From Streptomyces sp. SKN60 (GTDB lineage: Bacteria; Actinomycetota; Actinomycetes; Streptomycetales; Streptomycetaceae), in contig NZ_JAHTMW010000012.1 of NCBI RefSeq assembly GCF_026236535.1, positions 212,294 to 276,293 on the forward strand: DNA of 64,000 nucleotides, given 5' to 3'. The notes beneath the pieces were generated by a model. The model saw only the letters and a program-made list of their open reading frames with translations. It was not told the DNA's origin and ran no database searches. Each line of letters opens with the position of its first letter. Within the stretch, counting starts at the first letter, position 1. Below, piece by piece: positions 27,309 through 35,146 of the stretch. The position numbers and the translations under genes are program-made.

Positions 27309-28073
27309 TCAGTCCTCCTTGTTGACGGTTGCGGCGTCCAGGAAGGCGGGGCGCTCCCCGCCGCCGTGCACGAGCAGCGACGCCCCCGACACGTACGCCG
27401 CCCGCTCGGAGGCGAGGAAGACCGCGGCCTCGCCGATGTCGGACGGTTCGGCGAGCCGGCCGAGCGGCACGGTGCGGCCGACGGCCGCGATGCCGTCGGC
27501 GTCGCCGTAGTGCAGGTGGGACAGTTCGGTGCGGACCATGCCGAGGACGAGGGTGTTGACCCGCACCTCGGGGGCCCATTCGACAGCCATGGACCGGGCC
27601 AGGTTCTCCAGGCCGGCCTTGGCGGCGCCGTACGCGGCGGTGCCCGGCGAGGGCCGGGTGCCGCTGACGCTGCCGATCATGACGATCGAGCCGCGGGCGG
27701 CGCGCAACCGCTCGTACGCGGCGAGGGAGACCAGCAGCGGGACGGTGAGGTTCAACTCGACGACCCGCGCGTGCTGTTCGCCGCGCCCTTCGCCCAGGAG
27801 GCGGTACGGCGTGCCGCCCGCGTTGTTCACGAGGGTGTCGAGCCGCCCGTACCGCTCGCCGATCCGAGCGAAGAAGTCACCGACCTCGGCAGGTCTGCGC
27901 AGGTCGACCGACTCGAACACGGCCGCGCGGCCCGCCTCGGCGACCGGCGCGTCCGGTGGTCTGCGGGCGCAGACGACGACCTCGGCGCCGGCCCGCAGGA
28001 AGGCCCGGGCGATGCCGGCGCCGACCCCGCGGGTTCCGCCGGTGACGACGGCGACCCTCCCGTCCAGCTCCAT
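27309..28073 (-). CDS. Short-chain dehydrogenase of the steroid C/D-ring cluster (Rv3549c-like)
   Basis: 254-residue classical SDR with AVVTGGTRGVGAGIA coenzyme motif, LVNNAGG and the Y-x3-K site in AAYGAAKAGLENLA. First gene of the leftward pair; its stop is one base from the next start. It reads divergently from echA20 across a 64-bp gap that contains a KstR2-type palindrome, so it should be repressed with the rest of the cluster. Substrate not established. Confidence 0.85.
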   Translation of the reverse strand: MELDGRVAVVTGGTRGVGAGIARAFLRAGAEVVVCARRPPDAPVAEAGRAAVFESVDLRRPAEVGDFFARIGERYGRLDTLVNNAGGTPYRLLGEGRGEQHARVVELNLTVPLLVSLAAYERLRAARGSIVMIGSVSGTRPSPGTAAYGAAKAGLENLARSMAVEWAPEVRVNTLVLGMVRTELSHLHYGDADGIAAVGRTVPLGRLAEPSDIGEAAVFLASERAAYVSGASLLVHGGGERPAFLDAATVNKED

Positions 28074-28099
28074 CGGCTGCTACCTTCCTCCCAGCGTCA

Positions 28100-28116
28100 C
28101 CTAACAAACGTTTGGT
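28100..28116. promoter_or_regulatory. KstR2-type operator, divergent SDR/echA20 promoter
   Basis: CCTAACAAACGTTTGGT; its reverse complement fits ACCAAACRYTTGTTAGG, shared with the site at 36341-36357 and close to the mycobacterial KstR2 motif AnCAAGnnCTTGnT. It lies 26 bp from one start and 21 bp from the other. Confidence 0.75.
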
Positions 28117-28137
28117 GGAAAGGTAGCTGATCCGTTC

Positions 28138-28890
28138 ATGGGTGTCTCCACCTCACGCCCGGACAAGGGCGTCGCACTGATCACCGTCGACTTCCCACCC
28201 GTCAACGCCCTTCCCGCGCACGGCTGGTACGAGCTGGCCGACGCCGTCCGCGCCGCCGGGCGCGACCCGGAGATCCGCTGCGTCGTGCTCGCCGCCGAGG
28301 GCCGCGGCTTCAACGCGGGCGTCGACATCAAGGAGCTCCAGCGCGACCCCGGCCACGGCTCGCTCATCGCCGTCAACCGGGGCTGCGCGGAGGCCTTCGC
28401 CGCGGTCTACGACTGCGAGGTGCCGGTGGTGGCGGCGGTCGGCGGCTTCTGTCTCGGCGGCGGCATCGGCCTGGTCGGCAACGCGGACGCGATCGTCGCC
28501 TCCGAGGACGCGAGCTTCGGGCTCCCGGAGCTCGACCGGGGCGCGCTCGGCGCCGCCACCCACCTCGCCCGGCTCGTGCCTCCGCATCTGATGCGCGCCC
28601 TCTACTACACCTCGCGCACCGCCACGGCCGCCGAGCTGCACGCCCACGGCTCGGTGTGGAAGGTGGTCCCGCGCGAGGAACTGCTGCCCGCCGCCCTGGA
28701 GTTGGCGGACGAGATCGCGGCGAAGGACGGGACCCTCATCCGGCTCGCGAAGGCCGCCATCAACGGCATCGACCCGGTGGACGTGCGTCGCAGCTACCGC
28801 TTCGAGCAGGGCTTCACCTTCGAGGCCGCCCTGAGCGGGGTCGCCGACCGGGTCCGCGACGGCTTCGGAAGGGGCGGTGAGGACCGGTGA
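28138..28890 (+). CDS. echA20: Enoyl-CoA hydratase/isomerase family, EchA20-like ring-opening hydrolase
   Basis: 250-residue crotonase-fold enzyme. The oxyanion-hole segments are RGFNAGVDIKEL and VGGFCLGGGIGLVGNAD. By synteny with ipdA-ipdB-ipdC it corresponds to EchA20, which in Mycobacterium hydrolytically opens steroid ring D of the bicyclic CoA thioester HIEC-CoA. Length and the ELDRGALGAATHLARLVP segment suit that subfamily. First gene of the rightward operon, its stop overlapping the ipdA start as GTGA. No strong ribosome site precedes the ATG; AAGG lies ~14 nt upstream. Confidence 0.88.
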   Translation: MGVSTSRPDKGVALITVDFPPVNALPAHGWYELADAVRAAGRDPEIRCVVLAAEGRGFNAGVDIKELQRDPGHGSLIAVNRGCAEAFAAVYDCEVPVVAAVGGFCLGGGIGLVGNADAIVASEDASFGLPELDRGALGAATHLARLVPPHLMRALYYTSRTATAAELHAHGSVWKVVPREELLPAALELADEIAAKDGTLIRLAKAAINGIDPVDVRRSYRFEQGFTFEAALSGVADRVRDGFGRGGEDR

Positions 28891-29735
28891 CCGACAAGAC
28901 CATGACGGTGGACGAGGTCGTCGGACGGCTGCGCTCCGGGATGACGATCGGGATCGGCGGCTGGGGCTCGCGGCGCAAGCCGATGGCCCTGGTCAGAGCG
29001 CTGCTCCGGGCCGAGATCGGCGATCTCACCGTCATCTCGTACGGCGGCCCCGACGTCGGCCTGCTCGCCGCCGCCGGCCGGATCCGCCGGCTCGTCGCGC
29101 CCTTCGCGACCCTCGACTCCATCCCCCTCGAACCGCACTTCCGGGCCGCCCGCGAGCGCGGCGCGTTCGCGCTCACCGAGCTCGACGAGGCGATGTTCAT
29201 GTGGGGCCTGCACGCCGCCGCCAACCGGCTGCCGTTCCTGCCCGTCCGGGCCGGTCTCGGCTCCGACGTCATGCGGGTCAACCCGGAGCTGCGTACGGTG
29301 ACGTCCCCGTACGAGGACGGCGAGGAGTTCGTCGCCGTGCCCGCGCTGCGGATGGACGCGGCCCTGGTCCACCTCAACCGCGCCGACCGGCTCGGCAACG
29401 GGCAGTACCTGGGACCCGACCCGTACTTCGACGACCTGTTCTGCGAGGCCGCCGACACCGCGTACGTCTCCTGCGAGCGGATCGTCGAGGGATTCGGCGC
29501 GGACGTCCTCCCCCAGACCCTGCTGGTCAGCCGGCACAGCGTCACCGGCGTCGTCGAGACCCCGAACGGGGCGCACTTCACCTCCTGCGTCCCCGACCAC
29601 GGCCGCGACGAGCCCTTCCAGAAGCTCTACGCGACCACCCCCTGGCCCGAGTTCGCCGAGCGCTTCCTCAGCGGCAAGAGCGAGGACGACTACCAGGCCG
29701 CCGTCCGCGCCTGGCGCGAGGAGGAGACGCGATGA
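28887..29735 (+). CDS. ipdA: IpdA, COCHEA-CoA hydrolase alpha subunit (ring C opening)
   Basis: 282-residue protein of the CoA-transferase family I fold, alpha type. Visible: GMTIGIGGWGSRRKPMALVR, the VISYGGPDVGLL region and HLNRADRLGNGQYLGPDPYF. In actinobacteria IpdAB is not a transferase but a retro-Claisen hydrolase that opens steroid ring C of COCHEA-CoA. The adjacent echA20, ipdB and ipdC genes support this assignment over a plain 3-oxoacid CoA-transferase. GTG start overlaps the echA20 stop. Confidence 0.9.
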   Translation: MTDKTMTVDEVVGRLRSGMTIGIGGWGSRRKPMALVRALLRAEIGDLTVISYGGPDVGLLAAAGRIRRLVAPFATLDSIPLEPHFRAARERGAFALTELDEAMFMWGLHAAANRLPFLPVRAGLGSDVMRVNPELRTVTSPYEDGEEFVAVPALRMDAALVHLNRADRLGNGQYLGPDPYFDDLFCEAADTAYVSCERIVEGFGADVLPQTLLVSRHSVTGVVETPNGAHFTSCVPDHGRDEPFQKLYATTPWPEFAERFLSGKSEDDYQAAVRAWREEETR

Positions 29736-30457
29736 CGCCCGCGGACACGATCACCCGGGCCGAGTACTGCGTGATCGCCTGCGCCGAGGCCTGGCGCGAC
29801 GACGGCGAGGTGCTGGCCAGCCCCATGAGCCTGATCCCCGCCCTCGGCGCCCGGCTCGCCAAGCGCACCTTCTCCCCCGACCTGCTGCTCACCGACGGCG
29901 AGGCGATGCTCATCGGCCTGGACGGGCGGCCCGAGGGCTGGCTGCCGTACCGCCGCCACCTCACCATGGTCACCGGCGGAAAGCGGCACGTGATGATGGG
30001 CGCGAGCCAGATCGACCGCTACGGCAACCAGAACATCTCCTGCATCGGCGACTGGGCCCGGCCCGCCCGGCAGCTGCTCGGGGTGCGCGGCGCACCCGTC
30101 AACACCCTGAACAACCCGGTGAGTTACTGGATCCCCCGGCACTCGCCACGGGTCTTCGTCGAGCGCGTCGACATGATCAGCGGAGTCGGTTACGACCACG
30201 CCGTCGGCCCCTACCACCGCCTCCCCCGCGTCGTGACCGACCTCGCGGTGCTCGACTTCGCGACCCCCGACCACCGGATGCGGCTCGCCTCCGTGCACCC
30301 GGGGGTGAGCGTGGACGAGGTCCGGGCCGCCACCGGCTTCGAGCTCGCCGTCGACGGCGAGGTGCCCACCACGCGGGAGCCCACCTCCGCCGAGCTGCGT
30401 CTGATCCGCGAGGTCATCGACCCGCAGGGGTCGCGGAACCGCGAGGTCAGGCCCTGA
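29732..30457 (+). CDS. ipdB: IpdB, COCHEA-CoA hydrolase beta subunit
   Basis: 241-residue beta subunit partnering IpdA. Contains AEYCVIACAEAWRDDGEVLA, PDLLLTDGEAMLIG, MMGASQIDRYGNQNISCIGD and the VFVERVDMISGVGYDH segment typical of IpdB. ATG overlaps the ipdA stop (ATGA), implying stoichiometric translation. Its stop overlaps the ipdC start (TGATG). Confidence 0.9.
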   Translation: MTPADTITRAEYCVIACAEAWRDDGEVLASPMSLIPALGARLAKRTFSPDLLLTDGEAMLIGLDGRPEGWLPYRRHLTMVTGGKRHVMMGASQIDRYGNQNISCIGDWARPARQLLGVRGAPVNTLNNPVSYWIPRHSPRVFVERVDMISGVGYDHAVGPYHRLPRVVTDLAVLDFATPDHRMRLASVHPGVSVDEVRAATGFELAVDGEVPTTREPTSAELRLIREVIDPQGSRNREVRP

Positions 30458-31518
30458 TGGACGCACCCCGCATCAAGACCGCGCTCACCGAGCTCGTCGG
30501 CGTCGAGCACCCGATCGTGCAGACCGGCATGGGCTGGGTCGCCGGCCCCCGGCTCGTCTCGGCCACCGCCGACGCGGGCGCGCTCGGCATCCTCGCCTCC
30601 GCGACCATGACCGTGCCCGAACTCCGGTCCGCCGTACGGGAGGTGAAGTCCCGCACCGACCGCCCCTTCGGGGTGAACCTGCGGGCCGACGCCGGCGACG
30701 CGCGCGAACGGGTGCGGATCGTCGTGGAGGGGGGCGTGAAGGTGGCCTCGTTCGCCCTCGCGCCCTCCCGCGAGCTGATCGCCGAACTCAAGGACGCCGG
30801 AGTGGTCGTCATCCCCTCCGTCGGGGCGCGCCGGCACGCCGAGAAGGTCGCCGCGTGGGGCGCGGACGCCGTGGTCGTGCAGGGCGGCGAGGGCGGCGGA
30901 CACACCGGTGAGGTGGCGACCAGCGTGCTGCTCCCGCAGGTGGTGGACGCGGTCGACATCCCGGTGATCGCGGCGGGCGGCTTCCACGACGGGCGGGGCC
31001 TGGTCGCGGCGCTCGCCTACGGCGCGGCGGGCGTCGCGATGGGCACCCGTTTCCTGCTCACCTCCGACTCGACCGTGCCGGACGCGGTCAAGGCGAAGTA
31101 CCTGGCGGCGACCGTCAAGGACATCACCGTCACCACCGCCGTCGACGGGCTGCCGCACCGGATGCTGCGCACCGAGATGGTCGCGGAGCTCGAACGGGCG
31201 GGCCGGGTACGGGGGTTGGCGCAGGCGGTGCGCCGGGCCGCCGGGTTCCGGCGGCTCAGCGGCCTGTCCTGGGCGGCGATGGTCCGGGACGGGCTCGCGC
31301 TGCGCCACGGCAAGGACCTGTCCTGGAGCCAGGTCCTGCTCGCCGCGAACACCCCGATGCTCCTGAAGGCCTCCATGGTCGAGGGCCGCACCGACCTCGG
31401 CGTCATGGCCTCCGGACAGGTCGCGGGGGTGATCGAGGACCTGCCGAGCTGCGCGGAACTCGTCGCCCGGATCATGTCCGAGGCCGCGCACGTGCTCCGT
31501 ACCCTTCCATCCACGTAG
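30457..31518 (+). CDS. ipdC: IpdC, nitronate-monooxygenase-family flavin reductase of HIP degradation
   Basis: 353-residue TIM-barrel flavoprotein of the nitronate monooxygenase/2-nitropropane dioxygenase family. FMN-binding segments include HPIVQTGMGWVAGPRLVSA, VVVQGGEGGGHTGEVATSVL and IPVIAAGGFHDGRGLVAALA; GAAGVAMGTRFLLTSDS follows. In Mycobacterium the adjacent ipdC acts in HIP-derived ring C/D breakdown, preparing the intermediate for ring opening. Last cluster gene of the rightward operon. Confidence 0.88.
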   Translation: MDAPRIKTALTELVGVEHPIVQTGMGWVAGPRLVSATADAGALGILASATMTVPELRSAVREVKSRTDRPFGVNLRADAGDARERVRIVVEGGVKVASFALAPSRELIAELKDAGVVVIPSVGARRHAEKVAAWGADAVVVQGGEGGGHTGEVATSVLLPQVVDAVDIPVIAAGGFHDGRGLVAALAYGAAGVAMGTRFLLTSDSTVPDAVKAKYLAATVKDITVTTAVDGLPHRMLRTEMVAELERAGRVRGLAQAVRRAAGFRRLSGLSWAAMVRDGLALRHGKDLSWSQVLLAANTPMLLKASMVEGRTDLGVMASGQVAGVIEDLPSCAELVARIMSEAAHVLRTLPST

Positions 31519-31528
31519 GGAGTCAGCC

Positions 31529-32455
31529 ATGTCTCTGCCGAGACGCGCACTGTCGAGACGCGCACTGCTGAGCACCGCCGGCGCCACCGCTCTCCTCGCG
31601 GTCGCCGCCCCACCCGTCCTGGCCTCGCCCCGGCCCCGACCACGGCCCCGTATCGCAACAAGCGCCATCCGCCAGATCCCGCTCCAGGGCGCGGTCAACG
31701 TGCGTGACCTGGGCGGTTACGGCACGTATGACGGCGAGCGGGTCCGGTACGGGCTGGTCTACCGGGGCGATCACCTCGGCAAGCTGACCGACGCCGACGT
31801 GGCGACGCTCGGCGGGCTCGGGCTCAGCCGGGTGGTCGACTTCCGGATCCCGCTGGAGGTGCAGTACGACGGGGCCGACCGGCTGCCGGCCGGGGTCGCC
31901 GCCGTCTCCCGGTCCGTCACCGACAACGGTCTGTACGGGCGGCTGCTCGCCGCGATCGGCTCGCGCGACCCGGTCCGGCAGGAGGAGATGCTCGGTGGCG
32001 GCCGGGCCGCGGCCTTCATGACGGAGGTGTACCGCACCTTCGTCACCGACGCCGACAACCGCGCGCGGTTCGGGGCGACCCTGCGCGAGCTCGCCGCCCC
32101 GGGCGCCGCGCCCCAGCTCTACCACTGCACCTCGGGCAAGGACCGTACGGGCTGGGCGAGTTGGCTGCTGCTCATGCTCGTCGGCGTGCCGGAGGGGGCG
32201 GCCACGGAGGACTATCTGGCCTCCAACACCTTCCGCGCCGCGTACGACGCCCGGGTCCGCGAGGGCCTGAAGCAGGGCGGCCTCATGCAGAACCCCGACC
32301 TGATCATCCCGCTCCAGGAGGTCCGCCAGGAGTACCTGGACGCGGCCCTCGCCGAGGTCCAGGCCGGCTACGGCACCCTGTTCCGGTACGTGACGGAGGG
32401 CCTGGGCCTGGACCTGCGCACCCTGGTGGGGCTGCGGGACCGCCTGGTCGGCTGA
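31529..32455 (+). CDS. Exported tyrosine phosphatase (PTP3 / Y_phosphatase3 type)
   Basis: 308-residue phosphatase. The N-terminus has twin-arginine pairs (SRRALLSTAG), a hydrophobic core and AxA-like cleavage sites, then an Arg/Pro-rich spacer. NVRDLGGYGTYDGERVRYG and the P-loop YHCTSGKDRTGWA (nucleophile Cys) are diagnostic of the dual-specificity-like family that acts on phosphotyrosine, other phosphoproteins or phosphoinositides. It starts 10 bp after ipdC, with GGGAG upstream, and is unrelated to steroid breakdown in known clusters. It occupies the place where Mycobacterium carries Rv3554-Rv3555c. Confidence 0.88.
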   Translation: MSLPRRALSRRALLSTAGATALLAVAAPPVLASPRPRPRPRIATSAIRQIPLQGAVNVRDLGGYGTYDGERVRYGLVYRGDHLGKLTDADVATLGGLGLSRVVDFRIPLEVQYDGADRLPAGVAAVSRSVTDNGLYGRLLAAIGSRDPVRQEEMLGGGRAAAFMTEVYRTFVTDADNRARFGATLRELAAPGAAPQLYHCTSGKDRTGWASWLLLMLVGVPEGAATEDYLASNTFRAAYDARVREGLKQGGLMQNPDLIIPLQEVRQEYLDAALAEVQAGYGTLFRYVTEGLGLDLRTLVGLRDRLVG

Positions 32456-32468
32456 CGACAGCACGAAC

Positions 32469-32502
32469 GGACGGGCGCGGCTCCTGAGGGCCGCGCCCGT
32501 CC
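32469..32502. terminator. Bidirectional hairpin terminator between phosphatase and fadA6
   Basis: Perfect 13-bp stem 32469-32481/32490-32502 with an 8-nt loop between convergent genes. No T-run, as is common in Streptomyces. Confidence 0.85.
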
Positions 32503-32519
32503 TCGTACGAGAAGAGGCC

Positions 32520-33677
32520 CTACAGCCGCTCGATGATCGTCACGTTCGCCTGCCCGCCGCCCTCGCACATCGTCTGCAGCCCGAACCGCCCGCCCGTGCG
32601 CTCCAGTTCGTGCAGCAGGGTCGTCATCAGCTTCACGCCGGTGGCGCCGAGCGGGTGGCCGAGGGCGATGGCGCCGCCGTTGACGTTGACGCGCTCCGGG
32701 TCGGCGCCGGTCTCCTTGAGCCAGGCGAGGACGACCGGAGCGAAGGCCTCGTTGATCTCGACGAGGTCGATGTCGTCGATGGCCATGCCGGTCTTCTTCA
32801 GGGCGTACGCGGTGGCCGGGATCGGCGCGGACAGCATCCGGATCGGGTCCTCGCCGCGCACCGACAGATGGTGGATCCGGGCCCGTGGCGTGAGCCCGTG
32901 CTCGCGCACCGCGCGCTCGCTCGCGAGCAGCATCGCGGCCGCGCCGTCCGAGACCTGGGAGGAGCAGGCGGCGGTGATGGTGCCGCCCTCGACGACCGGC
33001 TTCAGTCCGGCCATCTTCTCCAGGCTGGTGTCGCGGCGCGGGCCCTCGTCGACGGTCACGGCCCCGTACGGCACGGTCTCCCGCTCGAAGCGGCCCTCGT
33101 CTATGGCGCGCAGCGCCCGCCGGTGCGAGCGGAGGGCGAACTCCTCCTGCTGCCGCCGGGTGATGCCCCACTTGGCGGCGATGAGCTCGGCGCCGTGGAA
33201 CTGGTTGACCGGCGCGTCGCCGTAGCGGGCCCGCCAGCCCGCGGAGCCGGCGTACGGGCCCTGGTCAAGGCCGAGGGGTTCGGCGGCCTGCCGGGAGGCG
33301 AAGGCGATCGGGATCATCGTCATGTTCTGGGTGCCGCCGGCGACGACCAGGTCCTGGGTGCCGGAGAGCACGCCCTGGGCGGCGAAGTGCACGGCCTGCT
33401 GCGAGGAGCCGCACTGGCGGTCGATGGTGACGCCGGGGACCTCCTCGGGGAGCCCGGCGGCGAGCCAGCAGGTGCGGGCGATGTCGCCGGCCTGCGGGCC
33501 GACGGTGTCGAGGCAGCCGAAGACCACGTCCTCGACGGCGGCCGGGTCGACGCCGGTGCGCGCGACGAGCGCCTTCAGGACGTGGGCGCCGAGGTCCGCC
33601 GGATGGACGGCGCCGAGCCCGCCCTTGCGGCGGCCCACCGGGGTGCGGACCGCGTCGACGATGTAGGCCTCGGCCAT
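32520..33677 (-). CDS. fadA6: FadA6, thiolase of HIP degradation
   Basis: 385-residue thiolase. Nucleophile cysteine lies in TIDRQCGSSQQAVHFAAQG, the catalytic histidine in NGGAIALGHPLGATG and the second cysteine in MCEGGGQANV. Cluster position next to kstR2 matches FadA6 (Rv3556c), which cleaves acetyl-CoA from a ring-C/D-derived 3-oxoacyl-CoA. ATG 33677 has a perfect AGGAGG ribosome site 7 nt upstream. Same strand as kstR2, 29 bp downstream of it. Confidence 0.9.
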   Translation of the reverse strand: MAEAYIVDAVRTPVGRRKGGLGAVHPADLGAHVLKALVARTGVDPAAVEDVVFGCLDTVGPQAGDIARTCWLAAGLPEEVPGVTIDRQCGSSQQAVHFAAQGVLSGTQDLVVAGGTQNMTMIPIAFASRQAAEPLGLDQGPYAGSAGWRARYGDAPVNQFHGAELIAAKWGITRRQQEEFALRSHRRALRAIDEGRFERETVPYGAVTVDEGPRRDTSLEKMAGLKPVVEGGTITAACSSQVSDGAAAMLLASERAVREHGLTPRARIHHLSVRGEDPIRMLSAPIPATAYALKKTGMAIDDIDLVEINEAFAPVVLAWLKETGADPERVNVNGGAIALGHPLGATGVKLMTTLLHELERTGGRFGLQTMCEGGGQANVTIIERL

Positions 33678-33706
33678 GGCTGTTCCTCCTGGATGTCTCT
33701 GGATAC

Positions 33707-34336
33707 CTAGGGGGTGCGTACGGCGATTCCGTCGAGCACCATCGACAGGTACTGGCGGGCGATCTCGTCCGGGCTGTGCTGCCCGCCCGGGCGGTACCAG
33801 CTCGCGGCGACCCACACGGTGTCGCGCACGAAGCGGTAGGTGAGCCGGATGTCGAGGTCGGCGCGGAAGACGCCGGACCCGACGCCGCGCTCCAGGGTGC
33901 CGAGCCAGGCCTTCTCGAACTTGACCTGGGAGTCGGCGAGGTAGTGGAAGCGGGGCTGGTCGGAGAGGTGTCGGGCCTCCTTCTGGTAGATGGCGACGGC
34001 GGCGCGGTGCCGGTCGATCTCCCGGAAGGACTCGGTGACCAGGGCCTCGATGGTCTCCCTGGGGCCGTGCCCGGCGGCGAGCACGGTGTCGTAGCCGTCC
34101 CAGAGCTCGTTCAGGAAGGTGGAGAGGATCTCGTCGAGCATCGATTCCTTGGAATCGAAGTGGTAGTAGAGGCTGCCGGCGAGCATGCCCGCCTCGTCGG
34201 CGATCTTGCGGACGGTGGTGGCGTTGTAGCCCTGGGCGGCGAAGACCTCGGCGGCGGTGTCGAGCAGCTCGCGGCGCCGCTCGGGCGAGGCGGTCACCTG
34301 TGTCTTCTTCTTCGGGGAAGGCTTGGTCGTAGGCAC
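33707..34336 (-). CDS. kstR2: KstR2-like TetR-family repressor of the HIP regulon
   Basis: 209-residue TetR regulator. A basic N-terminal tail (PSPKKKTQ) precedes the helix-turn-helix RRRELLDTAAEVFAAQGYNA, TTVRKIADEAGMLAGSLYYHF. The ligand domain includes ALVTESFREIDRHRAAVAIY. In Mycobacterium KstR2 is released from DNA by HIP-CoA. Two copies of a palindrome in this cluster are the likely sites. It lies between ipdF and fadA6, as in M. tuberculosis, and no operator was found directly upstream, so it is probably transcribed from the fadE30 promoter. Confidence 0.88.
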   Translation of the reverse strand: MPTTKPSPKKKTQVTASPERRRELLDTAAEVFAAQGYNATTVRKIADEAGMLAGSLYYHFDSKESMLDEILSTFLNELWDGYDTVLAAGHGPRETIEALVTESFREIDRHRAAVAIYQKEARHLSDQPRFHYLADSQVKFEKAWLGTLERGVGSGVFRADLDIRLTYRFVRDTVWVAASWYRPGGQHSPDEIARQYLSMVLDGIAVRTP

Positions 34337-34351
34337 AGGTCCATTGTTGTC

Positions 34352-35146
34352 CTACGGGTGCCGGCTGCTGACGGAGACCGTCTCGCCGGTCATGTACGAG
34401 GAGTAGTCGCCGGCCAGGAAGACGATGACGTTGGCGACCTCCCAGGGCTCGGCGTACCGCCCGAAGGCCTCGCGGGCGGTCAGCTCGTCGAGCAGCTCGG
34501 CCGAGGTGACCTTGACCAGGTGGGGGTGCATGGCGAGGGAGGGGGCGACGGCGTTGACGCGGACGCCGTACGCGGCGGCCTCGACGGCGGCGCAGCGGGT
34601 GAGGGCCATGACGCCGGCCTTGGCGGCGGCGTAGTGGGCCTGGCCGGCCTGGGCGCGCCAGCCGACGACGGAGGCGTTGTTGACGATCACCCCTCCGCGG
34701 CCGGTCTCCCGGAAGTGGCGCAGGGCGGCGCGGGTGCAGCGCATGGTGCCGGTGAGGGTGATGTCGAGGACCCGGTTCCACTGTTCGTCGGTCATGTCGG
34801 CGAGGGCGGCGGTGCCGCCGAGGCCGGCGTTGTTGACCAGGACGTCCAGGCCGCCGTGGAGCCGTATCGCGGTGTCGTAGAGGGCCTGGACCTGGGTCTC
34901 GTCGGTGACGTCGCAGGGGTGGGCGGCGATCTGGTCGGCGCCGAACTCGGCGGCGAGGGCGGTCTCGGTCTCCTTGAGGCGGCGGGCGTGGGCGTCGCTG
35001 ATCAGCACGCGGGCGCCCTCCTCCAGGAGGCGGCGGGCGGTGGCGCCGCCGATGCCGGCGCCGGCGGCGGCGGTGACGACGGCGGTGCGGCCGGCGAGCA
35101 GGCCGTGGCCCTCGACATAGGGCGGCGGGGGTGTACGAGGGCTCAT
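34352..35146 (-). CDS. ipdF: IpdF, SDR of HIP degradation
   Basis: 264-residue SDR with an unusual coenzyme segment AVVTAAAGAGIGGATARRLL, LVNNAGLGGTAALADMTDEQ and catalytic Y-x3-K in AHYAAAKAGVMAL. By position (fadE30-ipdF-kstR2-fadA6) it matches IpdF/Rv3559c, which oxidises the 5-hydroxyl of the HIP-derived CoA thioester. ATG overlaps the fadE30 stop (ATGA). Confidence 0.88.
   Translation of the reverse strand: MSPRTPPPPYVEGHGLLAGRTAVVTAAAGAGIGGATARRLLEEGARVLISDAHARRLKETETALAAEFGADQIAAHPCDVTDETQVQALYDTAIRLHGGLDVLVNNAGLGGTAALADMTDEQWNRVLDITLTGTMRCTRAALRHFRETGRGGVIVNNASVVGWRAQAGQAHYAAAKAGVMALTRCAAVEAAAYGVRVNAVAPSLAMHPHLVKVTSAELLDELTAREAFGRYAEPWEVANVIVFLAGDYSSYMTGETVSVSSRHP

Noticed and set aside
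28887..30457. IpdA/IpdB as an ordinary 3-oxoacid CoA-transferase
   Set aside because: Neighbouring echA20, ipdC and kstR2, plus subunit sequence features, favour the IpdAB ring-opening hydrolase.
31529..32455. Phosphatase gene as a mobile cargo insertion
   Set aside because: No flanking direct repeats, inverted repeats or transposase remnants were seen.
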